From CAYFIW01 sp964500645 (lineage in GTDB: Bacteria > Chloroflexota > Dehalococcoidia > Lucifugimonadales > UBA826), in the NCBI GenBank assembly GCA_964500645.1, contig CAZCOH010000037.1, forward strand, positions 1 to 14,744: 14,744 nucleotides of DNA, written 5' to 3'. Positions within the stretch are counted from its first letter, which is position 1, and each line of letters begins with the position of its first letter. Under the pieces are notes generated by a model, which was given only the letters and a program-made list of their open reading frames with translations, was not told the DNA's origin and did not search any database. A program made the position numbers and the translations under genes. Positions 6,636-13,998 of this stretch are shown one piece after another.

Positions 6636-9041
6636 TCAACTAATTTTCAGATCCTCAATTAGACTGTCATATCTATCTCTCAACAGAGTATTGTCTGCAG
6701 ATTCTAAATTTGGATCGTGTTCAAGTATTCTTTCAGCCTCAATGCCAGCTAATTCCATTAGCTCCGTGTCGCTGATCTGTGCAACTTTGAAAATTGGAGC
6801 CCCACTCTGTCTAGTTCCAATATAGTCGCCTGGGCCACGAATCTTCAAATCTTCCTCGGCTAATTTAAACCCATCTGAGGTTCTCCTGAGTATTTCCATT
6901 CTATTACGGGCTTCTTCACCGGGACTATCGGAAACCAAAATGCAATGGCTTTGAAATTCTCCTCTCCCTACCCTTCCTCTGAATTGATGCATTTGAGATA
7001 GGCCAAATCTTTCTGCTCCATCTATCAACATAACAGAAGCATTTGGAACATCGATTCCTACCTCTACTACAGCTGTGGCAAGTAATATATCCAATTTCCC
7101 AGCCTTGAAGTCATCCATTACATTTTCTTTTTCAGTCAACGACATCCTTCCATGAAGAAGTCCTAAATTTAATTCTGGAAAAACTTCGAAGGATAATCTT
7201 TCATACTCACTAGCAGCAGCTCTTGCTTGTATCGATTCTGAGTCATCTATCAGGGAAAACACAATAAATGCCTGTCTCCCCTCTTTAATCTGTTCCTTTA
7301 TGAATTTGTATATGTTTTCTCTTCTCTCAGAAGATTCCACAATTGTTCTTATAGGCTTTCTTCCAACTGGCATTTCATTAATAACAGATATGTCTAATTC
7401 ACCTGCCATTGCCAAAGCTAAAGAGCGAGGAATGGGGGTCGCGGACATAACTAACATATGTGGCCTTGGGTGCCTTTCCAGAAGTAGTGATCTCTGCACC
7501 AATCCGAACCTGTGTTGTTCATCGACAACGAGCATTGCAAGATTAGGTATGTCGACAGATTCCTGAATGAGAGCGTGGGTCCCAACGACAATATCTATAT
7601 CACCTGATGCTAATTTTTCCCTGGTAATATTCTTAACTTTCTCGTTTAGGCTTCCTATCAGGAGAGCAAGCGTTATGTCTTTACCCGATTCCATTCCTTC
7701 TATCTTGATTATATTTTCAAATTCACCATCCTCACGCATTTCCATTTTCATGCCTTTTGAAGCTACTAAAAGGGAAGACAATGTCTGGAAATGTTGTTCC
7801 GCCAAAACTTCAGTCGGTGCCATCAAAGCAGATTGTTTACCTGATGAAACGGCTGTGATCATAGCTGCTGCTGCAACAACTGTCTTGCCACTTCCAACGT
7901 CACCTTGCAAAAGCCTACCCATGGCGGTTTCGTTAGACATATCCTTGCTTATTTCACCAATAACTTTCTGCTGATCTACCGTGAGGTCGAAAGGTAAAGA
8001 AGATAAGAATTGTTTTAATAAAGTATGATCATGCAGAGGTATGGCCGACCCTTCTGTCTTCCAGTGGATCCTTCTTTTTCTAGAAACGAGTTGCATGACA
8101 AACAACTCGTCAAATGCCAGTCTTCTTCTTGCGCTAAGAAGCTCTTTTTTATTTTCAGGGTAATGATACCTATATATTGCATCAGCAAGATTCATCAGTC
8201 CAGTTTTTGCGATTAGGTCTCTAGGAAGAAATTCCTCTACAAACCCCAGTGAGGAAGACAGGGCGTTATATACCAATCTTCTTAAGGTTTTTTGATTGAT
8301 GCCAGATGAGAGAGAATATACCGGAACCAGTCTACCCGTGTGTATGTTCCTTCCGTTGTTTCTTAAAATTTCATAGGTGGGATTATCTATAGTGATTCTC
8401 CCTCTATATTTTATTGCTCGCCCACTAATGATAAGTCGAACGCCCTGTTTAAGCTCTTTCATAGCCCATACTTGGTTGAACAAACTCACATTCATATTGC
8501 CTGTTTCATCACTAACAGTAATATCAATTCTTTTTGCCCCAGAACGGCCTGTCTTTAATGAGGTACCCCAAACGGTAGCAATAACACTTTGAGTTTCATG
8601 TAACAGCAAATCTTTTATCTTACGTATTGAAGAAAAATCATCATGGCGAATCGGGTAATTTACAAGCAAATCGAACACGGTAGAAATGTCTTGTTTTTCA
8701 TTAAGTATTCTCACGGTGTTACCCCTACGGGGATAATTCAACTCTGTAACGAGAGCTTGTGGCTTAACCTTCCTATTGTTTTTTACAGAGCCTAAGGTAT
8801 GGTGAGAGGATTTAGATCCTCCATCCAAAAGTTTTATAAAAGAATCAACCCATATTTTGCGTTCAAAATGGGAAAATAATTCATATCTAGTAAACTTGGG
8901 GGCATCAAGATCAACTAGATGTTGATGGTAATTATCCAAAAACAGATCTAATCCACCTATAACTACCGAATTATCAAAATTACTAGTTATCTCTTTGTTA
9001 AGAATATTTTTTATTGTTGCGACAAAAATTTCTCTGTCCAT
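6636..9041 (-). CDS. recG: ATP-dependent DNA helicase RecG
   Basis: RecG regresses stalled replication forks and processes recombination branches. The 801-residue product has an N-terminal extension of about 110 residues without clear motifs. The wedge/OB-fold region begins near ISTVFDLLVNYPIRH. The superfamily 2 motor shows Walker A GDVGSGKT (Lys386), MAPTEVLAEQH, a DEQH box (507-510) followed by RFG, motif III MSATPIPR, and LATAVVEVGIDVPNA with QFRGRVGRG in the second RecA domain. The C-terminal TGxRQSG element (GTRQSGAPIF) is present. ATG at 9041 has no clear Shine-Dalgarno site; an AGAGG lies about 25 bases upstream. It follows fakA by 45 bases and is probably its downstream operon partner. 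The tail of the gene converges on acnA with no visible terminator between them. Confidence 0.95.
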   Translation of the reverse strand: MDREIFVATIKNILNKEITSNFDNSVVIGGLDLFLDNYHQHLVDLDAPKFTRYELFSHFERKIWVDSFIKLLDGGSKSSHHTLGSVKNNRKVKPQALVTELNYPRRGNTVRILNEKQDISTVFDLLVNYPIRHDDFSSIRKIKDLLLHETQSVIATVWGTSLKTGRSGAKRIDITVSDETGNMNVSLFNQVWAMKELKQGVRLIISGRAIKYRGRITIDNPTYEILRNNGRNIHTGRLVPVYSLSSGINQKTLRRLVYNALSSSLGFVEEFLPRDLIAKTGLMNLADAIYRYHYPENKKELLSARRRLAFDELFVMQLVSRKRRIHWKTEGSAIPLHDHTLLKQFLSSLPFDLTVDQQKVIGEISKDMSNETAMGRLLQGDVGSGKTVVAAAAMITAVSSGKQSALMAPTEVLAEQHFQTLSSLLVASKGMKMEMREDGEFENIIKIEGMESGKDITLALLIGSLNEKVKNITREKLASGDIDIVVGTHALIQESVDIPNLAMLVVDEQHRFGLVQRSLLLERHPRPHMLVMSATPIPRSLALAMAGELDISVINEMPVGRKPIRTIVESSERRENIYKFIKEQIKEGRQAFIVFSLIDDSESIQARAAASEYERLSFEVFPELNLGLLHGRMSLTEKENVMDDFKAGKLDILLATAVVEVGIDVPNASVMLIDGAERFGLSQMHQFRGRVGRGEFQSHCILVSDSPGEEARNRMEILRRTSDGFKLAEEDLKIRGPGDYIGTRQSGAPIFKVAQISDTELMELAGIEAERILEHDPNLESADNTLLRDRYDSLIEDLKIS

Positions 9042-9086
9042 ATAAGATAAAATACTGTAGATTGCCTCTGTGAAAAACCGTTGTAT

Positions 9087-10766
9087 TCACCCAAGTGACG
9101 ATGACACTATAAAGTCGTAGTGAGGTTGTCCACCCCAATGAACTTCAATTAGAAAGTCTTCATTATTTCCTGTAAATACTTCAATACTCTTATTCACGGT
9201 TTCTAAATCTGACTCGTCAAATCTACCTCCAACTAATACAAGCACATTTTCCTTGTCATTGGATGAAACACTTCTGATAGCAGGCTCTAAAAGTTCCACA
9301 ACGTTATTGGCAGTAGAAACCAAGGTATCTCCTTTCATAGCTATAGGCTGACCTTGTTTCACCGCAACACCACTGAATTCTACAGCGCGCGCTGCTTCAA
9401 AAACAAAACACGTTACTACTGAGTCCAACACATCTTTAAATAATTCTTGGTTCTCTTCAGCTGTTGCATCAGGATCAAATTCAAAAGCACATTCAAGGCC
9501 CTGAGAGACAGAATTAGTTGATGTGACAACAACATTATTTTTAGATAACCTCGCTGCATTTTGAGCCGCAGAAATAATGTTGTTATTGTTTGGCATGAGA
9601 ACAATAGACCGATTCTCAAGATCATTTATAGCTTCCAAAATCTCATTAGTACTCGGATTCATGCTGTCACCCCCACTAATTACCATCGTCACCCCTGCAT
9701 CAAAGAGTAATTTCTCTAAACCATCTCCTGAAGCAACCTGCACAAGTGCCGTGGTCTTTGTAGAGATTTCTATTGATCTTTTTTTATACGAAATATTATC
9801 TCCGGATCTATTTCCTTTTTCTATGTGGCCGAAATTTGAAGATTGGTTCTCCATATCCTCTATAGAAACTTCAGATATCGAACCCCTAGTTATCGAATTA
9901 GTAATAGCCACACCCGGGTCTTTACAATGAAGATGAATTCGAAATATTTCTCCTTCGCCGACAATCACAACCGAACTGCCCAAATCATCAAACAGATTAA
10001 TAAGATCGTCTTTCTTAGAATCTGAAGAGGTCAACACGAATTGTGTACAGTAACCGTATAAATCATCTTTTTCGTGATGACTATCGATCATGTGTTTAAT
10101 CCCGTCCCCTTTTGGGTACCTCAAGTGTAATGGCGCAATTTTGGGATCCTTACCGGCAAGTCCCAAAGCCATACCCCTCAACAGAATCTCAATACCATAC
10201 CCACCGGAGTCAACTACACCACCTTCTTTTAACACAGGTAATTGATCAGGAGTTTGATTTACAGAGATGTATGCAGCTTCAACAAGTGGATCGAATGCTT
10301 CACAAATTGATGCCCCAGCTTTACTCTGAAGAGAAGCTTCTTTAGCGACTTCGCGTAGCACAGTCAGCATTGTTCCCTCAACTGGATCACGAACAGACGA
10401 ATATGCCATATCACTAGCATTAGACAAGCTTGACACCAATGAAGAGGTGTCTATATTTTCTCCACCAGATATGCCTTCGTGAATTCCACTAAACACTTGA
10501 GACAGTATCACACCACTATTTCCTCTGCCCTCATATAAAGTACCGAGTTTCATGAGCTCCGTTAATTCAGAAATACTCGTAGGATTTTCTTGATCTAAGC
10601 GCTTCTTTGTCCCCAAAAGAGTTCTGTACATATTCGTACCCGTATCACCGTCAGGCACAGGAAATACATTAAGAGCGTTTATAGAATCCACGTGCCTGTC
10701 AAAATAAATTACAGCAGATTCAAACATCTGCAACAAAACATCTTTATCGTCTAAAGGAGTCTTCAT
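9087..10766 (-). CDS. fakA: FakA/YloV-type fatty-acid kinase ATP-binding subunit (DhaL-DegV-like)
   Basis: FakA phosphorylates fatty acids bound to a FakB (DegV-type) partner, feeding exogenous fatty acids to phospholipid synthesis; no fakB is in the window. From ATG 10766 the product is 559 residues, near B. subtilis YloV. The DhaL (Dak2) domain shows NVFPVPDGDTGTNM (33-46, with Mg-binding Asp39 and Asp41), GRGNSGVILSQ (80-90), RDPVEGTML and KEGGVVDSGGYG (180-191). A middle region has YCTQF (C240) and HLHCKDPG (278-285), and a C-terminal DegV-like domain follows. The frame remains open to an ATG at 10859, but those 31 extra residues do not look like the family, whereas MKTPLDDKDVLLQMF does. 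Neither start has a good ribosome site, so the start is uncertain. The order fakA-recG, divergent from rpmB, matches the B. subtilis rpmB / yloUV...recG region, with yloU missing. Confidence 0.88.
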   Translation of the reverse strand: MKTPLDDKDVLLQMFESAVIYFDRHVDSINALNVFPVPDGDTGTNMYRTLLGTKKRLDQENPTSISELTELMKLGTLYEGRGNSGVILSQVFSGIHEGISGGENIDTSSLVSSLSNASDMAYSSVRDPVEGTMLTVLREVAKEASLQSKAGASICEAFDPLVEAAYISVNQTPDQLPVLKEGGVVDSGGYGIEILLRGMALGLAGKDPKIAPLHLRYPKGDGIKHMIDSHHEKDDLYGYCTQFVLTSSDSKKDDLINLFDDLGSSVVIVGEGEIFRIHLHCKDPGVAITNSITRGSISEVSIEDMENQSSNFGHIEKGNRSGDNISYKKRSIEISTKTTALVQVASGDGLEKLLFDAGVTMVISGGDSMNPSTNEILEAINDLENRSIVLMPNNNNIISAAQNAARLSKNNVVVTSTNSVSQGLECAFEFDPDATAEENQELFKDVLDSVVTCFVFEAARAVEFSGVAVKQGQPIAMKGDTLVSTANNVVELLEPAIRSVSSNDKENVLVLVGGRFDESDLETVNKSIEVFTGNNEDFLIEVHWGGQPHYDFIVSSSLG

Positions 10767-10830
10767 ATGCCGATAACAATCTCCCAGGGTTATTGAAGGC
10801 CAAGACACTAATGTGGTAGCTTTTAAGGTG

Positions 10831-10848
10831 GCCTCCTTTATTGGAGGC
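10831..10848 (-). other. Small hairpin in the fakA leader containing GGAGG
   Basis: GCCTCC and GGAGGC (six perfect pairs, loop of six) flank AATAAA on the minus strand. The GGAGG is a full Shine-Dalgarno sequence, but no start codon stands at the right distance behind it. If translation starts at 10859 this hairpin is coding; if at 10766 it lies in the leader. Confidence 0.3.
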
Positions 10849-10895
10849 ATTATTATCATGGGTCAACCTAGATTCGTGTAGGTAAGTGCTAGTTT

Positions 10896-10924
10896 ATTGT
10901 AGACATAGCTATTAAAGGCGTCAA
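10896..10924 (-). promoter_or_regulatory. Promoter of the fakA-recG operon
   Basis: On the minus strand TTGACG (complement of 10919-10924, 5 of 6) is followed after 17 bases by TACAAT (complement of 10896-10901, 5 of 6). Its -35 element lies within 11 bases of the rpmB start codon on the other strand, so the two divergent genes share this short control region. Confidence 0.6.
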
Positions 10925-10929
10925 AAAAT

Positions 10930-11121
10930 ATGGCAACTTGTACAATTTGCAACAAGTCGGGACAATCAGGAAATAATGTGAGCCACTCCAAAAGGCGTAC
11001 AAGAACCAGATGGAGTCCGAATATTCAAAAAGCTACCGTTGAAATAGATGGAGTAGTACAGAAAACTTACGTTTGTACCCGGTGTCTCAGGACTCAATAT
11101 AAATCCACGATGAAAGATTAA
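10930..11121 (+). CDS. rpmB: Large ribosomal subunit protein bL28, zinc-binding form
   Basis: The 63-residue protein has the normal length and the family core GNNVSHSKRRTRTRW (14-28), rich in Arg and Lys for rRNA contact. Two CxxC pairs (C4/C7 and C49/C52) make it the zinc-binding (C+) version. AAAGG about 11 bases upstream is a modest ribosome site. No confident plus-strand promoter was found in the 70 bases shared with the fakA operon promoter. Behind it, an eight-pair AT hairpin (11150-11172, TCTATAAA/TTTATAGA) without a T-run is too weak to call a terminator. Confidence 0.95.
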   Translation: MATCTICNKSGQSGNNVSHSKRRTRTRWSPNIQKATVEIDGVVQKTYVCTRCLRTQYKSTMKD

Positions 11122-11188
11122 ATCAAGGCTTTCAGTATTTCATTGTGGTCTATAAATTTTGAGTTTATAGATCGTCTAGCCTCAATCG

Positions 11189-11216
11189 TTGACACTTCTG
11201 ATTAGACATCGATACT
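11189..11216 (+). promoter_or_regulatory. Promoter for the DHDPS-like / MfnB-TusA operon
   Basis: A perfect TTGACA (11189-11194) and GATACT (11211-11216, 4 of 6) are 16 bases apart. The leader of about 75 bases would include a short hairpin (GGTGTT/AACACC, 11228-11249) and the ribosome site. Confidence 0.5.
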
Positions 11217-11296
11217 GGGGAGCTAGTGGTGTTACGTGCAAAAAACACCCCACAAAATACATTTACTTATATCAAGTTAAGGAGCAGGTGTGAAAG

Positions 11297-12262
11297 ATGG
11301 CTGAGTATAGTAAATCAGAGGCCCTAGATTGGGCTAGAGAAAATCTCAGAGGCCAGTGGTCGACTCTAATGACCCCTTTTACCCAAGACGACGAGCTTGA
11401 CGAGGAAGGTCTTAGAAAAAACATTAGACATGTCAGGTCACTCGGCTCCAGTGGAGCAGGTTTCACATGGGGTATGGGTGAATTCTGGACTCTAACGCGC
11501 GAGGAACGTATCCGTGTATATGAAATAGCCAGTGATGAAGCAGCAGGTGAATGGCCTATAGCTGCACATATATCACACACATCTCAAAAAGAAATGGAGA
11601 CTCTTGCCTCACAAGCAGAAGATCTAGGGTTTGACATCTTAATTGTTGCGGCGCCCTACTTTGTGACAAATCGAGAAGACCAAGTTATTGATTGGGTCAA
11701 AACATTGTCAGATAAAACCAACTTAGCGGTCATGTATTACAACTCGCCACAATTCGGAATCGTCATGAGTTCAGATGGGTTGGAAAAAATATGTGGAATT
11801 GAAAACGTAGTTGGCGTGAAAGAAGCTAGTTTCAACCCCGAGTTGTCGATTGAAACTCATTTAAAGGTGGGTAACAAAGCAATAATTAGTACTCCCGATG
11901 AATGGATCTTTAATAAGGGAAAGGAACTAGGCTTCGAACAACAGGTCATGTTCGCCAATACTTCTGACTGGAGATTCGATACACCTGACGAAAATCACTA
12001 TGTCACTTATATTGATAAAGTAATGAGGGGCGATATTGACAATGAGTACTATCAAACTCACATTGCACCCATTAAAGCTGTCTCAGATAAATGGTGGCAA
12101 TATACAGTCAAGAAAATGTCAGGAGCGCTTCCCGCTTCGATGTGCAAATATTGGAGTGAATTAATGGGGATGGCCGGTGGTCATGTTAGAAAACCGCTGA
12201 TAGACCTAACTCAAGAAGAGAAGGAAGAATTAAAGGCAGATATAGAACAGGTTAAAAATTAA
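11297..12262 (+). CDS. DHDPS/NAL-superfamily aldolase or lyase, substrate unknown
   Basis: This 321-residue TIM-barrel enzyme belongs to the Schiff-base class of dihydrodipicolinate synthase and N-acetylneuraminate lyase. The catalytic Lys is K175 in GVKEAS, and the conserved Tyr is Y148 in MYYNSP. The usual GTTGE loop, whose two Thr hold the carboxylate of pyruvate, is altered to WGMGE (58-62) before FWTLTREER. The long C-terminal part ending KPLIDLTQEE resembles the hydratase-aldolase branch (NahE-like) more than true DapA, so a role in lysine synthesis is unlikely. The start at 11297 is firm, because a TGA lies two codons upstream in frame; AGGTG at 11286-11290 or GGAG at 11281-11284 serves as the ribosome site. 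It is the first gene of a unit with the MfnB-like fusion, 24 bases downstream, so the two probably act in one pathway. Confidence 0.88.
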   Translation: MAEYSKSEALDWARENLRGQWSTLMTPFTQDDELDEEGLRKNIRHVRSLGSSGAGFTWGMGEFWTLTREERIRVYEIASDEAAGEWPIAAHISHTSQKEMETLASQAEDLGFDILIVAAPYFVTNREDQVIDWVKTLSDKTNLAVMYYNSPQFGIVMSSDGLEKICGIENVVGVKEASFNPELSIETHLKVGNKAIISTPDEWIFNKGKELGFEQQVMFANTSDWRFDTPDENHYVTYIDKVMRGDIDNEYYQTHIAPIKAVSDKWWQYTVKKMSGALPASMCKYWSELMGMAGGHVRKPLIDLTQEEKEELKADIEQVKN

Positions 12263-12286
12263 TCAATATTTCGAGAGGCAATCGAC

Positions 12287-13276
12287 ATGATTCTTATGGT
12301 AAGTGTTCAAGATCTTTACGAAGCTAAACAAGCTTTGAAGGGCGGAGCCGACATAGTTGACGTTAAAAATCTTCAAGAAGCGCTCGTTGGTTCTGCTCAT
12401 CCAAACGTTGTAAAACAAGTTAGAGACGAGGTTCCCTCTGCTCATCATGCTAGTGTAACTTTGGGCGTGGTTCCTGACCAAATTGGTACCGTTGCAATGG
12501 CTGTTTATGCTGCTGGAGTTATAGATGCTACATCTGTAAAAGTAGGATTCATGGTTAGAGAATATGATCTCGCATTGGAATCACTCATTGCCTGTAAAGA
12601 GGCACTAGAAGGATCAAACACGAAACTAATTGGCTCATTATTTGCCGACAACACGTTGTATGAAGGTGGCTTAGACCCTAATTTGATGGTGAAACTGGCA
12701 AAAGAAAGCAAATGCGATGGGTTTCTAATAGACACCCTGGTCAAAGACGGTCGAAACCTATTTGATTTCATTCCAGAAGAACGACTGAAAGAAATGGTTC
12801 TTGAAGGAAAGGAATTAGGCATGAGTACCGCTTTATCCGGCCACTTGAAAATGAATGATATAGATGAACTGTCCAGAGTTAATCCGGACATAGTAGGAGT
12901 TCGTGGAGCAGTATGCCAAAAAGGTGATAGAGACTCACGGGTCCACTGGGAATCTGTGGCTGAATTTAAAAAGGAACTAGACCTAAGGGAAAGTGGAGAA
13001 ATCGACGCATACGCAGGCATAAATAACCTCAAATCTGACACAGCAAAAGACTCTACAAACTGGGTGATTATCGACGGAACCGGAAAAAATTGCGCAGGAA
13101 TAATAGCCGCTTTAAGTGAACAAATATCCACAGATGCAAAGTCAATTGTAGAAGTCATTATTCCAGATGTACTTAACACTTATGATCTCATCTTGTGGAC
13201 AGAAAAAAACAGTCATAACATTTTGACTCAAAGAAAAGATCAGGAAGGTTCACTTAGAATGTTAATACAACCATAA
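12287..13276 (+). CDS. mfnB: MfnB-type (5-formylfuran-3-yl)methyl phosphate synthase fused to a TusA-like domain
   Basis: Residues 1-235 match MfnB, which condenses two glyceraldehyde-3-phosphate molecules to the furan precursor of methanofuran through a Lys Schiff base. GGADIVDVKN places D25 and K27 exactly as in the archaeal enzyme, TSVKVG places K85, and DTLVKDG gives D149/K153 at the conserved four-residue spacing. GVRGAVCQKGDRDSR is the family C-terminal block. Normal MfnB ends near residue 235. Here a linker and a further domain (about 258-329) follow, with the TusA pattern: strand NWVIIDGTG, Cys269 at the helix start, strand IVEVIIPD, then YDLILWTEKNSHN and RMLIQP. The TusA CPxP motif is reduced to CAGI, so the Cys remains but both Pro are lost. 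AGAGG at 12274-12278, eight bases before ATG, fixes the start. The MfnB half is secure; the TusA half rests on pattern. Confidence 0.85.
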   Translation: MILMVSVQDLYEAKQALKGGADIVDVKNLQEALVGSAHPNVVKQVRDEVPSAHHASVTLGVVPDQIGTVAMAVYAAGVIDATSVKVGFMVREYDLALESLIACKEALEGSNTKLIGSLFADNTLYEGGLDPNLMVKLAKESKCDGFLIDTLVKDGRNLFDFIPEERLKEMVLEGKELGMSTALSGHLKMNDIDELSRVNPDIVGVRGAVCQKGDRDSRVHWESVAEFKKELDLRESGEIDAYAGINNLKSDTAKDSTNWVIIDGTGKNCAGIIAALSEQISTDAKSIVEVIIPDVLNTYDLILWTEKNSHNILTQRKDQEGSLRMLIQP

Positions 13277-13307
13277 TTCTAAAGTGATTTAAATTTATAC
13301 CTCCCAC

Positions 13308-13341
13308 AAAGGTTCACGTTAGGATTACGTGGGCCTTTTTT
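13308..13341 (+). terminator. Intrinsic terminator of the DHDPS-like / MfnB-TusA operon
   Basis: A 12-pair stem (13308-13319 with 13327-13338, including two G-T pairs; core GGTTCACGT/ACGTGGGCC) has a seven-base loop and ends in six T. It lies 32 bases after the stop codon of the fusion gene. Confidence 0.8.
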
Positions 13342-13358
13342 GTTACGATTGTTATATT

Positions 13359-13625
13359 ATGAATGAAATCAATCTCATAGATATCGTTGGCATGGTCCGA
13401 GATATAGTTATTATCGTATCTCTAATACTATGCCTGGTTTTAATTTTCAAAACGACTAAAAAGATAAATAAAACCGTCGATAGATTTAACTCTACTTACG
13501 ACAAGGTAGTATCACTCGCGGACACCCTACATATTTCAAAAAGTAAAAATGTAGGCTTTATTTACAAGGTTGCAAAAACGATAATCTCGATCGGAAAACT
13601 TAAAAAAGAAAAACAGGAAGAGTGA
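13359..13625 (+). CDS. Small single-pass membrane protein, unrecognised
   Basis: The 88-residue product starts MNEINLIDIVGMVRD and has one strong membrane helix (about residues 14-31, DIVIIVSLILCLVLIF). A basic, probably cytosolic segment follows (KTTKKINKTVDRF), then an amphipathic helical tail ending in Lys and Glu. The plan resembles short DUF948-like envelope proteins, but identity is not established. The frame is open to an ATG at 13329, which lies inside the upstream terminator, so 13359 is preferred. It has no Shine-Dalgarno site, and an AT-rich TATATT stands immediately in front; the transcript may be leaderless or nearly so. Only three bases separate its stop from the next start, so it is co-transcribed with the YtxH gene and the two proteins probably act together at the membrane. 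Confidence 0.65.
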   Translation: MNEINLIDIVGMVRDIVIIVSLILCLVLIFKTTKKINKTVDRFNSTYDKVVSLADTLHISKSKNVGFIYKVAKTIISIGKLKKEKQEE

Positions 13626-13628
13626 TAA

Positions 13629-13973
13629 ATGGCAAATGATAATGGTGGATTCACAACCGGTCTACTAGTTGGAGGAATCCTGGGAACTATCATAGGAATT
13701 ATGATCGCCCCAAAACCTGGATCTCAAACACGCAGCGAATTGTTGAATAGATCGGAGTCATTTAGAGATAGGGCAGAGAATATTTCTTCGTCCGTTGTGG
13801 AAAGCATCACCCCAACCGTTGAGCAAATATCTGAAAAATTGGCTCCTACGGTCGATAAAGTAATAGGGACAGTATCCCCTATAGTGGATCAAGTTAACGC
13901 TAAAATTTCAGAATCCAGATCGAAAAATAATAGTAACGATATAGATGATGAATCTCCTAATCAGACAACCTGA
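13629..13973 (+). CDS. YtxH domain-containing protein
   Basis: The 114-residue product opens with the YtxH signature: a Gly-rich membrane segment (about residues 7-27, GFTTGLLVGGILGTIIGIMI) followed directly by APKPGSQTRSEL. The rest is a soluble helical tail with two visible imperfect repeats, APTVDKVIGTV and SPIVDQVNAKI, preceded by TPTVEQISEKL. This suggests an extended amphipathic or coiled structure. It ends in a polar, Asn/Asp-rich stretch. YtxH proteins are small envelope proteins, some stress-linked in Bacillus, with no settled biochemical role. GGAAG at about 13617-13621 provides the ribosome site across the end of the upstream gene. It converges with pheA with a 25-base gap and no clear terminator. 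Confidence 0.8.
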   Translation: MANDNGGFTTGLLVGGILGTIIGIMIAPKPGSQTRSELLNRSESFRDRAENISSSVVESITPTVEQISEKLAPTVDKVIGTVSPIVDQVNAKISESRSKNNSNDIDDESPNQTT

Positions 13974-13998
13974 TACTGAATAAAATCTTGTAAATGAA

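Noticed and set aside
11150..11172. Hairpin behind rpmB as a terminator
   Set aside because: The eight-pair stem is wholly A/T except one pair, and no T-run follows, so it is unlikely to stop transcription.
12505..13179. 224-codon minus-strand frame opposite the MfnB fusion
   Set aside because: The plus strand has exact MfnB catalytic residues; the antisense translation has no recognisable motif.
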